From Mesorhizobium sp. M1B.F.Ca.ET.045.04.1.1 (GTDB taxonomy: Bacteria > Pseudomonadota > Alphaproteobacteria > Rhizobiales > Rhizobiaceae), in the NCBI RefSeq assembly GCF_003952465.1, contig NZ_CP034448.1, positions 5,557,001 to 5,621,000 of the forward strand: DNA of 64,000 nt. The letters are read 5' to 3'. Both the position numbers and the translations under genes were made by a program. The notes under the pieces are model-generated. The model had not been told where the DNA came from. It saw only the letters and a list, made by a program, of their open reading frames with translations, and made no database searches. Positions 36,482 through 45,608 of the stretch are shown one piece after another. Numbering within the stretch: the first letter of the stretch is position 1; each line of letters starts with the position of its first letter.

Positions 36482-37654
36482 ATGGCGACAGACGGCAGCA
36501 AGATCGGCATCAACACGCGGCTTGCCCATTCCGGCAACAACCCGCGCGACTATTTCGGCTTCGTCAATCCGCCCGTCGTACATGCCTCGACCGTGCTTTA
36601 TCCCGACGCCGACGCGATGGCGTCGCGCAGCCAGAAATACACCTACGGCACGCGCGGCACGCCAACCATGGACGCGCTGACGCTCGCCGTCGACGCGCTG
36701 GAGGGGTCTGCCGGCACGATCGCGGTGCCGTCCGGCCTTGCGGCGGTGACTGTGCCCCTGCTCACTTTCCTTTCGGCCGGCGACCATCTGCTGATCGTCG
36801 ATTCGGTCTACCATCCAACGCGGAATTTCGCCGACACCATGCTGAAGCGCCTCGGCGTCGAGATCGAATATTACGATCCGCGTATCGGCGCCGGCATCGC
36901 CCAGCTGATCAAGACCAACACCAAGGTGGTGTTCACCGAATCGCCGGGCTCGAACACCTATGAGATCCAGGATATTCCGGCGATCGTAAAGGCCGCGCAT
37001 GCGGCAGGCGCCATCGTCATGATGGACAACACCTGGGCGACGCCGCTCTTTTTCAAGCCGCTCGACCATGGCGTCGACATCTCGATCCATGCGGCGACCA
37101 AATATCCGGCCGGCCATTCCGACGTGCTGCTCGGCACGGTTTCGGCCAACGAGGCCTGCTGGAAGCAGCTCTATGAAGGCTTCTGCACGCTGGGATGCTG
37201 TTCCGGGCCGGACGACGTCTACCAGGTGCTGCGCGGCCTGCGCACGATGGGTGTCAGGCTCGAACATCACCGGAAGAGCGCGCTCGATATCGCGCGCTGG
37301 CTGGAGGAGCAGCCGGGCGTGGCGCAGGTGCTGCATCCGGCGCTGGAAAGCCATCCCGACCACGCGCTGTGGAAGCGCGACTTCTGCGGCTCGAGCGGCA
37401 TCTTCTCGATCGTGCTCAAGGGCGGCGTGCAAAGGCAGCAACATGCCTTCCTCGACGCGCTGACCATTTTCGGTCTCGGCTATTCCTGGGGCGGCTATGA
37501 GAGCCTTGCCGTGCCGGTCTTCCTCGGCGACCGCACCATCGCAAAGGGCTCCTATGCCGGCCCGCTGATCCGCCTGCAGATCGGGCTCGAGGACGTCGAG
37601 GACCTCAAGGCCGATATCCAGCGCGGCCTTGCCGCGGCGGCGACCGCCGAGTAA
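36482..37654 (+). CDS. metC: Cystathionine beta-lyase
   Basis: 390 residues from MATDGSKIGINTRLAHSG. PLP-dependent Cys/Met metabolism family: GTPTMDALTLAVDALEG, the PLP-lysine region SIHAATKYPAGHSDVLLG and GYSWGGYESL near the C-terminus. Splits cystathionine to homocysteine, pyruvate and ammonia. In rhizobia this gene is often divergent from aap, as here. Confidence 0.93.
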   Translation: MATDGSKIGINTRLAHSGNNPRDYFGFVNPPVVHASTVLYPDADAMASRSQKYTYGTRGTPTMDALTLAVDALEGSAGTIAVPSGLAAVTVPLLTFLSAGDHLLIVDSVYHPTRNFADTMLKRLGVEIEYYDPRIGAGIAQLIKTNTKVVFTESPGSNTYEIQDIPAIVKAAHAAGAIVMMDNTWATPLFFKPLDHGVDISIHAATKYPAGHSDVLLGTVSANEACWKQLYEGFCTLGCCSGPDDVYQVLRGLRTMGVRLEHHRKSALDIARWLEEQPGVAQVLHPALESHPDHALWKRDFCGSSGIFSIVLKGGVQRQQHAFLDALTIFGLGYSWGGYESLAVPVFLGDRTIAKGSYAGPLIRLQIGLEDVEDLKADIQRGLAAAATAE

Positions 37655-37861
37655 TGGCCGATCACCTGCCGCACAGAGTCCGCTCGTAACGCCTTGGCGC
37701 GATTGAGAAAGCCGAGGCCGCCGGTGGTGTGGCGCGCGGCGCCTCGTGCAATAATATTCTTCCCGGCCGCGAATATACGGATTGGTTTGGCTTCCAAATC
37801 CGTGGCTTCGGCGGCATTGCGAGCAGCGCAAATTCCAGCCATTTGATCCCAAGGGCCTGCC

Positions 37862-38947
37862 ATGGCGTTCCGTCTCTTCGTTCCGATCCTTGCCGGCGCG
37901 ACGCTCCGCGAACGGCTCACCGCCTGCATCGGCGCGACCATCGGCATCGCGCTGACCGGCGTGATCAGCGGGCTCGCCATGGGTAACGGACCGCATGTGG
38001 CGATGCTGGTGGCGCCGATGGGCGCTTCGGCCGTGCTGCTTTTTGCCGTGCCTTCGAGCCCGCTGGCGCAGCCCTGGTCGATCATCGGCGGCAATACCAT
38101 CTCGGCGCTGGTCGGCGTGACCGTGGCGCATTTCGTGCACAACCCGGTGATCGCCTCCGGCCTCGCCGTAGCGCTCGCCATTGCCGCCATGTCGTTCACG
38201 CGCTCGCTGCATCCGCCGGGCGGTGCCGCAGCGCTCACCGGCGTGCTTGGCGGGCCGGCCGTGATCAGCGCCGGCTTCCTGTTTCCCTTCGTGCCGGTGG
38301 CGCTGAACTCGATCATACTGGTGACGCTCGGCTTCCTGTTCCACAAGCTGTCGCGGCGCAATTATCCGCATGTGCATCAGCCCGCCGCCAACAGCCACGG
38401 CACCGCCGACCGGCCGCCGGCGGAGCGTGTCGGTTTCCGCCCAGAAGATGTCGATGCCGCTCTTGCCGCCCTCGACGAGACTTTCGACATCGACCGCGAC
38501 GATATCGAAAGGCTGCTGCGCCAGGTCGAGCTGCAGGCGATGGTGCGCTCGCAGCGCAGGTTGCTTTGCCAGGACATCATGTCGCGCGACGTGATCTCGG
38601 TGCCGGAGAACGCCGCCGCCGAGGAGGCGCGCAAGCAGCTTCTCGACCACAACATCCGCACCTTGCCGGTGGTCGATGCCGAGGCAAGGCTGGTCGGCGC
38701 GGTCGGTCTGCGCGAGCTGACGAGAGCGACCGACACGGTAAAGGGCGTGATGTCGAAGGCCGGCACCGCCTCGCCGGACACGCCGGCGATGAGCCTGCTG
38801 CCGGTGCTGACCGACGGACGCAGCCACGCGGTGGTGATCGTCGACGCGGGGCGGCATATTCTCGGCCTGATCACCCAGACCGATCTGCTCGCCGCCGCGG
38901 CGCGCGTTCAGACTGCAGACAGGCCGCCGCTGAAAGCTGTAGCATAG
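37862..38947 (+). CDS. HPP family membrane protein with CBS domain pair
   Basis: 361 residues. The N-terminal 165 residues hold about four to five hydrophobic helices and the family-naming motif SLHPPGGAAALTG. Residues about 230-350 are two CBS motifs (DIMSRDVISVPENAAAEEARKQLLDHNIRTLPVVD and VKGVMSKAG...HAVVIVDAGRHILGLITQTDLL), which bind adenosyl nucleotides in other proteins. Inner-membrane protein; HPP relatives have been tied to nitrite transport in plastids, but the bacterial role is open. Upstream of an ECF sigma gene. Confidence 0.9.
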   Translation: MAFRLFVPILAGATLRERLTACIGATIGIALTGVISGLAMGNGPHVAMLVAPMGASAVLLFAVPSSPLAQPWSIIGGNTISALVGVTVAHFVHNPVIASGLAVALAIAAMSFTRSLHPPGGAAALTGVLGGPAVISAGFLFPFVPVALNSIILVTLGFLFHKLSRRNYPHVHQPAANSHGTADRPPAERVGFRPEDVDAALAALDETFDIDRDDIERLLRQVELQAMVRSQRRLLCQDIMSRDVISVPENAAAEEARKQLLDHNIRTLPVVDAEARLVGAVGLRELTRATDTVKGVMSKAGTASPDTPAMSLLPVLTDGRSHAVVIVDAGRHILGLITQTDLLAAAARVQTADRPPLKAVA

Positions 38948-38961
38948 GCCGCGAAAAGCTC

Positions 38962-38991
38962 GGGAACCTTTTGCCGGCAGGCGCATCCAAT
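38962..38991 (+). promoter_or_regulatory. ECF sigma autoregulatory promoter
   Basis: GGGAAC at 38962 and CGCATCCAAT at 38982-38991, with TTT and GCC also conserved in the spacer. The same blocks with identical spacing occur at 40046-40075 before the DUF4142 gene. It lies 37 bp before the sigma factor ATG. Confidence 0.65.
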
Positions 38992-39028
38992 TGCCAAATG
39001 CAACGCCTGTCCGGGAGATCGGGACGCG

Positions 39029-39727
39029 ATGAGGAAGCCCGCACTGCAAGCCGCCGCGATCGCCGCAGCCGATGACGGCGACATGGCGCTGGTGCGCCGC
39101 GCCCTGGCGCGCGAAGCGGATGCCTTCCGCTCAATCATCAAGACGCACAACCAGCGGCTCTACCGCATCGCGCGCGGCGTGGTGCGCAACGACGCCGAGG
39201 CCGAAGACATCGTGCAGGAAGCCTATATGCGCGCCTTCGCCAGCCTTGACGCCTTTCGCGGCGATGCCTCCTTGGCCACCTGGCTGTCGCGCATCGTCAT
39301 CAACGAGGCGCTCGGCCGGCTGCGCAAGAAAAAGCGCATCGTGGCGATGCCTGAAAATCCGGAGGCGCAGATCATCCGGTTTCCCTTGAACCCAAACGAC
39401 TTGAACCCAAGCGACGATCCGGAGCGGACGATGGCGCAGCGGCAGATCCTCGGGCTTGTCGAACGGGCAACCGACAGCCTTCCCGACGTCTATCGCACCG
39501 TCTTCGTCGCACGCGTCATCGAGGGCTTGAGCATCGAGGAAACCGCCGAGTTGCTCGGCATCAGGCCGGAGACGGTGAAGACCAGGCTTCACCGGGCGCG
39601 TGCGCTGGTGCGCAAGGCGCTGGACGACGAGATCGGCCCTGTGCTGCTCGACGCTTTTCCTTTCGCCGGCCGACGCTGCGAGCGGTTGACGCAGGCGGTG
39701 ATGAAGAGGCTGGGGTTTGGCGATTGA
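39029..39727 (+). CDS. ECF RNA polymerase sigma factor
   Basis: 232 residues. Sigma region 2 spans about 30-95 (YRIARGVVRNDAEAEDIVQEAYMRAFASLDAFRGDASLATWLSRI) and region 4 about 150-205 (IEETAELLGIRPETVKTRLHRARALVRKAL). No anti-sigma gene is adjacent. It probably transcribes itself and the DUF4142-cupredoxin operon downstream, since both have the same promoter blocks. The C-terminal 25 residues (LLDAFPFAGRRCERL) extend past region 4. Confidence 0.93.
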   Translation: MRKPALQAAAIAAADDGDMALVRRALAREADAFRSIIKTHNQRLYRIARGVVRNDAEAEDIVQEAYMRAFASLDAFRGDASLATWLSRIVINEALGRLRKKKRIVAMPENPEAQIIRFPLNPNDLNPSDDPERTMAQRQILGLVERATDSLPDVYRTVFVARVIEGLSIEETAELLGIRPETVKTRLHRARALVRKALDDEIGPVLLDAFPFAGRRCERLTQAVMKRLGFGD

Positions 39728-39957
39728 GTTCGTCATCCTCGGGCGGAGCGGAAGCGAAGCGGACGCGCAGACCCGAGGATCCATGCCGTTACATCGGCCA
39801 AGGAATGCGGCGGTCGAGAATTGGGCGCTGGGCACAGCCGCAGGCATGCCCCAAGATGATCAGGTTCAGCACCGCTGCGGCGCTCGAGCATCACGGCATG
39901 GATTCTAGGGTCTGCGCGCGTCGCTTCGCTCCTTGCTCCGCCCTAGAATGACGAAGT
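39728..39957. repeat. Third repeat family, second copy
   Basis: Left arm TTCGTCATCCTCGGGCGGAG then CGCGCAGACCCGAGGATCC; right arm GGATTCTAGGGTCTGCGCGC then CTTGCTCCGCCCTAGAATGACGAA. Arms and layout match 24292-24489. The gap continues to 40127 with only the sigma-dependent promoter in it. Confidence 0.75.
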
Positions 39958-40045
39958 GAAAGGCGCCTCGGCCAACCTTCGAACTAGGCGTCATCAAAGA
40001 GGCACCGTCAGCCGCCAGCCGGAAATGTCCTGGACTGCTTTTCCC

Positions 40046-40075
40046 GGGAACGTTTCGCCCCTTCCCGCATCCAAT
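40046..40075 (+). promoter_or_regulatory. ECF sigma-dependent promoter of the DUF4142-cupredoxin operon
   Basis: GGGAAC at 40046-40051 and CGCATCCAAT at 40066-40075, the same spacing as before the sigma gene (38962-38991). The DUF4142 start codon is 53 bp downstream. Confidence 0.65.
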
Positions 40076-40127
40076 GGCCGTCAACCCAAAACAAGCCCGA
40101 AGCCTCGCGCCGGGCGAAGGAGATGCC

Positions 40128-40652
40128 ATGTTTGTCCGATCGACCGCCGCCCTCGCAGCCCTTTTCCTCGCAAGCGCCGCCCCGCTGGCCGAGGCCGCAG
40201 AGAAGCCCACCGACCCGCAGATCGCCCATATCGCCTACACGGCCGGCACGCTCGACATCGAAGCCGCCAAGCTGGCGATCAAGAAGTCGAAGACCAAGGA
40301 AGTCTTAGACTTCGCCAAGGACATGGAGCGCGACCACGCGGCGGTGAACAAGCAAGCGCTGGACCTGGTGAAGAAGCTGAAAGTCACGCCGGAAGACAAC
40401 GCCACCAGCCAGGCGCTGACCAAGGCGGCCAAGGAAGAGCGCGCCAAGCTGGCGAAGCTGAAAGGGGCTGCCTTCGACAAAGCCTATATCGAGAACGAGG
40501 TGGCCTATCACAAGCAGGTCGATAGCGCGCTCGAAACCCTGCTCATCCCCTCGGCCAGCAATGCGGAGCTCAAGAGCCTGCTGGAGACCGGCCTGAAAAT
40601 CTTCCAGGGGCATGAGCAGCATGCCGAACATGTCGCCGGCACGCTGAAATGA
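40128..40652 (+). CDS. DUF4142 domain secreted protein
   Basis: 174 residues from ATG 40128 (AAGGAGA upstream). Sec signal MFVRSTAALAALFLASAAPLAEA, then a helical-bundle domain rich in Lys and Glu (TLDIEAAKLAIKKSKTKEVLDFAKDMERDHAAVNKQAL) ending in GLKIFQGHEQHAEHVAGTL. This ferritin-like DUF4142 family is exported and of unknown function. Coupled to the cupredoxin gene by a 4-bp overlap. Confidence 0.9.
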   Translation: MFVRSTAALAALFLASAAPLAEAAEKPTDPQIAHIAYTAGTLDIEAAKLAIKKSKTKEVLDFAKDMERDHAAVNKQALDLVKKLKVTPEDNATSQALTKAAKEERAKLAKLKGAAFDKAYIENEVAYHKQVDSALETLLIPSASNAELKSLLETGLKIFQGHEQHAEHVAGTLK

Positions 40653-40957
40653 GAGCGAGCTTTTTGCTGTTCGCGGTCGCGCCGGCGCTTATCGCCTCGC
40701 CGGCGCTCGCCACCACGATCGAGGTGACGATCGACAAGCTGGTCTTCTCGCCGGTGAGCGTTCAAGCCAAGGTTGGCGACACGATCGAGTGGGTGAACAA
40801 GGACGTCTTCGCCCACACCGCCACGGTGAAAGGCGGCTGGGAGGTGATGATCCCGCCGAAATCGAAGGGCAGCATCACGCTCAGCCGAGCGGGAGCGATC
40901 GACTATTTCTGCCGCTTCCACCCCAACATGAAGGGCCGCCTGGAGGTTTCGCCCTGA
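40649..40957 (+). CDS. Periplasmic cupredoxin (plastocyanin/amicyanin-like)
   Basis: 102 residues with a Sec signal (MRASFLLFAVAPALIASPALA). Type 1 copper ligands are all present: His in VFAHTATV and Cys, His, Met in FCRFHPNMKG. A small electron carrier of the periplasm. Its ATGA overlap with the DUF4142 stop means coupled translation. Confidence 0.92.
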   Translation: MRASFLLFAVAPALIASPALATTIEVTIDKLVFSPVSVQAKVGDTIEWVNKDVFAHTATVKGGWEVMIPPKSKGSITLSRAGAIDYFCRFHPNMKGRLEVSP

Positions 40958-41093
40958 TCGGCCGCGCGGTCCAACGCCAGCGAGGCGCGCCGCGCCTCGC
41001 CCGGACGAGTGACCATGAGCCGTCATGGACGGGCCGGCGCCGCTCGATCCAGGCGCTGAGTGGACCGCAAGGGATCAGCTTCCGCCTTGTTTG

Positions 41094-41118
41094 TATATTC
41101 ACTAGTCGGTATACTTAG
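41094..41118. promoter_or_regulatory. Probable TetR operator
   Basis: TATTCACTAGTCGGTATACT lies immediately upstream of the TetR start codon at 41122 and matches the site at 9621-9645 before the other TetR gene. Confidence 0.6.
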
Positions 41119-41121
41119 TGG

Positions 41122-41703
41122 ATGAGCGAAAAGGCCAATCCAACCAGAAAGCGCCTCGTCGACGCAGCGGCAAAACTCTTCTATGCCGAAGGCATCGGCC
41201 GCGTCAGCGTCGATGCCGTGGCGGAAAAGGCGGGGCTGACCAAGCGCACGCTCTACTACCATTTCAAGAGCAAGGACGAGCTGATCACGGCCTATCTCGA
41301 CAGCCGCGACCAGCCGAACCTCAAGCAGATGGCCGGCTGGTTCGAGGCTGCGGGGGGCGGCGCGGACAAGAAGGTCACGGCGATCTTCACCCACCTGGCG
41401 CGCGTGGCGCGGCACGTCAAATGGAAGGGCTGCGGCTTCCTGCGCACGGCTGCCGAACTCGCCGCGATGCCTGGACATCCGGCGGTGAAGGCCGGGTCGC
41501 GCCACAAGAGCAATTTCGAGAAATGGCTGGCTGGCGAGCTTTCTAGCCATGGCGTGCGCGAGCCGAAGACGCTGGCGCGCGAGATCGTGCTTCTGATGGA
41601 CGGCGCCTTTTCGAGCATGCTGATCCACCACGACCCCGACTACATCACGGCCGCCGGCCACGCCGCCGCGACGCTGGTGCGGGCGCGGATGGGAGCGGCG
41701 TAG
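41122..41703 (+). CDS. TetR family transcriptional regulator
   Basis: 193 residues. HTH at about 12-52 (SVDAVAEKAGLTKRTLYYHFKSKDEL), close to that of the TetR at 9663. C-terminal ligand domain ends LLMDGAFSSMLIHHDPDYITAAGHAAATLV. There is no spacer for a separate promoter, so the operator probably mediates autorepression. The target may be distant or the molybdenum hydroxylase operon 250 bp downstream. The 41704-41952 gap shows no gene. Confidence 0.91.
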   Translation: MSEKANPTRKRLVDAAAKLFYAEGIGRVSVDAVAEKAGLTKRTLYYHFKSKDELITAYLDSRDQPNLKQMAGWFEAAGGGADKKVTAIFTHLARVARHVKWKGCGFLRTAAELAAMPGHPAVKAGSRHKSNFEKWLAGELSSHGVREPKTLAREIVLLMDGAFSSMLIHHDPDYITAAGHAAATLVRARMGAA

Positions 41704-41952
41704 ATCTCGGCTTCGAACCGGCGAAGCGCAGCCGCATCACCCTGGTGTTGTCCCTCGCTGCGCCCGAAGCCGTTGTGGAGGCTTGGCCGGCTCAACGCGA
41801 GCGGGTGGTTTCAGGCCCTTGGACCAAAGAGCCGGGGCAAGGATTAGGGCCAGCCTGCCTGACTTGGATGGTGCAATGCAGGAAGCGGATGGCCATTATG
41901 AGGAGAGTCTTTATAACGGTCGCCGAGATTTGCCATTAGCTATGGGGAGACG

Positions 41953-42813
41953 ATGCGCTACATACGTCCGCAATCAATGGAAGATGCCGTGGGCCTGCTG
42001 GCCGGCGCGGCCGGCCCGGCCGCCATCCTTGCCGGAGGCAGCGACCTGCTGGTGAGAATGAAGGGTGGCTTTGTCGAGCCCGAGCTGATCGTCGACATCA
42101 AGGCGATCGCCGGCTTGAGCGAGATAACGGAAACGGCCGACGGGTTCAGGATCGGCGCCGCGGTGCCTTGTGCCGTGCTGGGCGAGAACGCTGCCTTGAA
42201 GAAGGCATGGCCGGGCGTCGTCGAGGCGGCCAAGCTGATCGGTTCGAAGCAGGTGCAGGGACGCTGCACCATCGTCGGCAATCTCTGCAACGCCTCGCCC
42301 GCTGCCGACAGCGTGCCGGCGCTGGTGGCCGCCGGCGCCAAGGCGGTGGTTGCCGGGCCTGCGGGCAAGCGCACCATTCCTGTCGAGAGCGTGCCGACGG
42401 GACCGGGCAGGACCTCTCTCGCCAAGGGCGAGATCATCGAGGCGATCCTGCTTGATAAGCGCGCGCCGCATGCGGGCGATGCCTATCAGCGCTTCATTCC
42501 GCGCACCGAGATGGACATCGCCGTGGTGAGCGCCGGCGTGAACCTGACGATCGATGACAACGGCGTCGTCAAGACGGCCCGCGTGGCGCTCGGCGCCGTG
42601 GCGGCGACGGTGCTGCTGGTCGAGGAGGCCGCGGAGGTCCTCATCGGCTCGAAGCTGGATGAAGGCACACTCGAGCGGCTGGCAAAGATCTGCGCCGGGG
42701 CCTGCCGTCCGATCGACGACAAGCGCGGCACCATCGAATTCAGACGGAAAGTCGCGGGCGTGCTGGCCAGACGGGTCGCAGAAATCGCCTACAAGCGTGC
42801 AGGAGGCAAGTGA
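41953..42813 (+). CDS. Molybdenum hydroxylase FAD-binding (medium) subunit
   Basis: 286 residues. FAD-binding motifs ILAGGSDLLVRMKGG (about 27-41) and RCTIVGNLCNASPAADSVPAL (about 103-123) are the xanthine dehydrogenase/CoxM-type. GGGGAGA precedes the ATG. Passes electrons from the 2Fe-2S subunit to its acceptor. TGATG overlap with the next gene. The substrate depends on the large subunit. Confidence 0.93.
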   Translation: MRYIRPQSMEDAVGLLAGAAGPAAILAGGSDLLVRMKGGFVEPELIVDIKAIAGLSEITETADGFRIGAAVPCAVLGENAALKKAWPGVVEAAKLIGSKQVQGRCTIVGNLCNASPAADSVPALVAAGAKAVVAGPAGKRTIPVESVPTGPGRTSLAKGEIIEAILLDKRAPHAGDAYQRFIPRTEMDIAVVSAGVNLTIDDNGVVKTARVALGAVAATVLLVEEAAEVLIGSKLDEGTLERLAKICAGACRPIDDKRGTIEFRRKVAGVLARRVAEIAYKRAGGK

Positions 42814-43289
42814 TGGCCGGTGTAGCGGTTTCAACGACAATCAACGGCGATCACGTCGAGTATCTCTGCCAGCCCGACGAGACGCTGCTCGACGTGCTGC
42901 GCGACCGGCTGGGGCTGACCGGCGCCAAGGAAGGCTGCGGCACCGGCGACTGCGGCGCCTGCAGCGTCATCCTCGACAACCGGCTGGTGTGCTCGTGCCT
43001 GGTGCTGGGCGCCGAGGCGGAGGGCCGGCAGGTCGAAACCATCGAGGGCATGGCGCATGGCGACCAGTTGCATCCGCTGCAGCAGAAGTTTCTGGAGCAT
43101 GCGGCCTTGCAATGCGGCATCTGCACGCCGGGCTTCCTGATCGCTGCCAAGGACCTTCTGGCGAAGAACCCCTCGCCGACCGAGGAGGAAATCCGCTTTG
43201 GCCTCGCCGGCAATCTCTGCCGCTGCACCGGCTATGACAAGATCGTGCGCGCCCTCCAGGACGCGGCAAACGTGATGAAGGGAGCCTGA
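42813..43289 (+). CDS. Molybdenum hydroxylase 2Fe-2S (small) subunit
   Basis: 158 residues. The plant-ferredoxin-type cluster CGTGDCGAC with a further Cys at LVCSC, and the all-helical second cluster CGICTPGFL with CRCTGY, are complete. Start ATG 42813 overlaps the previous stop; GGAGG lies upstream. Middle gene of the operon. Confidence 0.95.
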   Translation: MAGVAVSTTINGDHVEYLCQPDETLLDVLRDRLGLTGAKEGCGTGDCGACSVILDNRLVCSCLVLGAEAEGRQVETIEGMAHGDQLHPLQQKFLEHAALQCGICTPGFLIAAKDLLAKNPSPTEEEIRFGLAGNLCRCTGYDKIVRALQDAANVMKGA

Positions 43290-43290
43290 G

Positions 43291-45554
43291 ATGAATTTCG
43301 ATCCGCGCTACTCGGGACGCAATTTCTCCTCCGTCGGCACGCGCCCCATCCGTCCCGACGGCGTCGACAAGGTGACGGGCCGCGCCCGCTACGGCGCCGA
43401 CTTCAACATGGCCGGACAGCTGGTCGGGCGCATCCTGCGCAGCCCGCACGCCCATGCCGTGATCAGGAAGATCGACACCTCGAAGGCGGAAAAGCTCGCC
43501 GGCGTGAAAGCGGTGATCACGGCGGCCGACCTGCCCGACCTGACCGACGGCGATGCCGCCATGTACGACATTCTCGACAACTCGATGGCGCGCACCAAGG
43601 CGCTCTATGACGGCCATGCGGTGGCCGCGGTGGCCGCCATCGACGCCCGCACCGCAAGGCAGGCGCTGAAGCTGATCGAGGTCGACTACGAGGTGCTGCC
43701 GCACGTCACCGACGTCGACGAGGCGATGAACCACCACGCCCCGCTGATCAACGACGCCATCTTCACCGAAGGCCTCGAGGAAAAGCCCGTAAAACCCTCC
43801 AACGTCTGCAAGCGCACGCAATACGGCCACGGCGACGTGCACGATGGCTTCGCGAAGGCCGATTTCGTCGTCGAGCGCTCCTTCAAGACCGAGCAGACGC
43901 ATCAGGGCTATATCGAGCCGCATGCCTGCGTGGCGAGCGTCAACCCCGACGGCACCGCGGAGCTGTGGGTGTGCACGCAAGGGCATTTCGTCTACCGCCA
44001 GCACTGCGCCCAGCTGCTCGGCATGGAAGCGTCAAAACTGCGCGTCACCTCCTCCGAGATCGGCGGCGGCTTCGGCGGCAAGACCCATGTCTGGGCCGAG
44101 CCGGTGGCGCTTGCTTTGTCAAGGAAGGCCGGCCGTCCGGTGAAGCTGGTGATGACCCGCGACGAGGTGTTTCGCGCCTCAGGTCCGACCAGCGCCACCT
44201 CGATCGACGTCAAGATCGGCGCCAGGAAGGACGGCACGATCACCGCCGCCGAAGCGACGCTGCGTTACAGCTGCGGCCCCTATGCCGGCATGTGGGCCGA
44301 GATCGGCGCCATGACGGCGTTTGCCTGCTACAAGCTGGAGAACGTCAAGACCGTCGGCTACGAAGTGCTGGTCAACCGGCCGAAGACCGCGGCCTATCGC
44401 GCGCCCTCGGCGCCGATGGCGGCGTTCGCGGTTGAAAGCGCCGTCGACGAGCTGGCCAAGGAGATCGGCATCGACCCGGTCGATTTCCGCATCAAGAACG
44501 CCGCGCAGGAAGGCACGCGCGCCTCCTACGGCCCGGTCTACGGCCCGATCGGCATCGGCCCGACGCTGGAAGCGGTGAAGAACCATCCGCACATGAAGGC
44601 GCCGCTTGGCCTGAACCAGGGGCGCGGCATGGCCTGCGGCTTCTGGTTCAATTTCGGCGGCCAGACCTGCACTGACTTGAACATCGGCATGGACGGCTCG
44701 GTCTCGCTCGCCGTCGGCACGGTGGACGTGGGCGGCTCCCGCGCGTCGCTGTCGCTGGTGGCGGCGGAGGAGCTCGGCATCGACTATGCCCAGGTCAAGG
44801 CGGTGGTAGCCGACACCTCGAGCCTCGGTTACAACGACATGACCGACGGCAGCCGCGGCACCTTCTCCTCCTCCATGGCGACCATCTCGGCCGCCCGCAA
44901 CGCCATCAAGGTGCTGCGCGAGCGCGCGGCGCAGATGTGGGACATCGGCGTCGATGACGTGGCTTGGGAAAAGGGCCACGCGGTCGCCAAGGGCGAGAAG
45001 CATGGCAATCTCGGCAAACTATCGCTGAAGGAGATCGCCGCGCAGTCCGGCAAGACCGGCGGGCCGATCGCCGGCCACAGCGAGCTCGTCGCCGACGGCG
45101 CGGGCGTGTCCTTCGCCACCCATATCTGCGACATCGAGGTCGACCCCGAGACCGGCTCGACCAGGGTGCTGCGTTACACGGTGGTGCAGGACGCCGGCAA
45201 GGCGGTGCACCCGACCTATGTCGAGGGCCAGTACCAGGGGGTGCTGCGCAAGGCATCGGCTGGGCGCTCAACGAGGAGTATATCTACGGCAAGGACGGGC
45301 GGCTGCAGAACCCGGGCTTCCTCGACTACCGCATCCCGGTGTGCTCCGACCTGCCGATGATCGACACGCAGATCCTGGAAATCCCCAACCCCAACCACCC
45401 CTATGGGGTGCGCGGCGTCGGCGAGACCTCGATCGTGCCGCCGCTGGCGGCGATCGCCAATGCGGTGTCGAACGCGGTCGGCGTGCGCATGACGCACATC
45501 CCGATGTCGCCGCCGCGCATCCTGGCGGCGCTCGAGGCCGAACGGGAAGGATAA
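43291..45554 (+). pseudogene. Molybdenum hydroxylase molybdopterin-binding (large) subunit, frameshifted
   Basis: The frame from 43291 follows the family through GIGGGFGGKTHVWAEP, AYRAPSAPMAAFA and SRGTFSSSMATI to about residue 650, then runs into unrelated sequence from the GGGGG at 45237-45241 and stops at 45360. One extra G restores GQYQGGAAQGIGWALNEEY and the true C-terminus (VRGVGETSIVPPLAAIANAV) ending at 45554. The active-loop AYRAPSAPMA is neither the AYXCSFR of form I CO dehydrogenase nor the AYRGAGR of form II, so the substrate is unknown. Confidence 0.88.
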
Positions 45555-45608
45555 TGCTGAAAAGCGCGAAGCGGTTTTCAGCTACGGTCCAATGAGGATC
45601 TGGAGGTA

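Noticed and set aside
36374..39049. 891-residue minus-strand frame opposite metC and the HPP-CBS gene
   Set aside because: Spans two well-supported plus-strand genes and their gap; His/Arg-rich shadow without motifs.
41953..45554. Carbon monoxide dehydrogenase (coxMSL) identity
   Set aside because: Gene order fits, but the active-loop motif AYRAPSAPMA is neither form I nor form II, so a CO-specific name is not justified.
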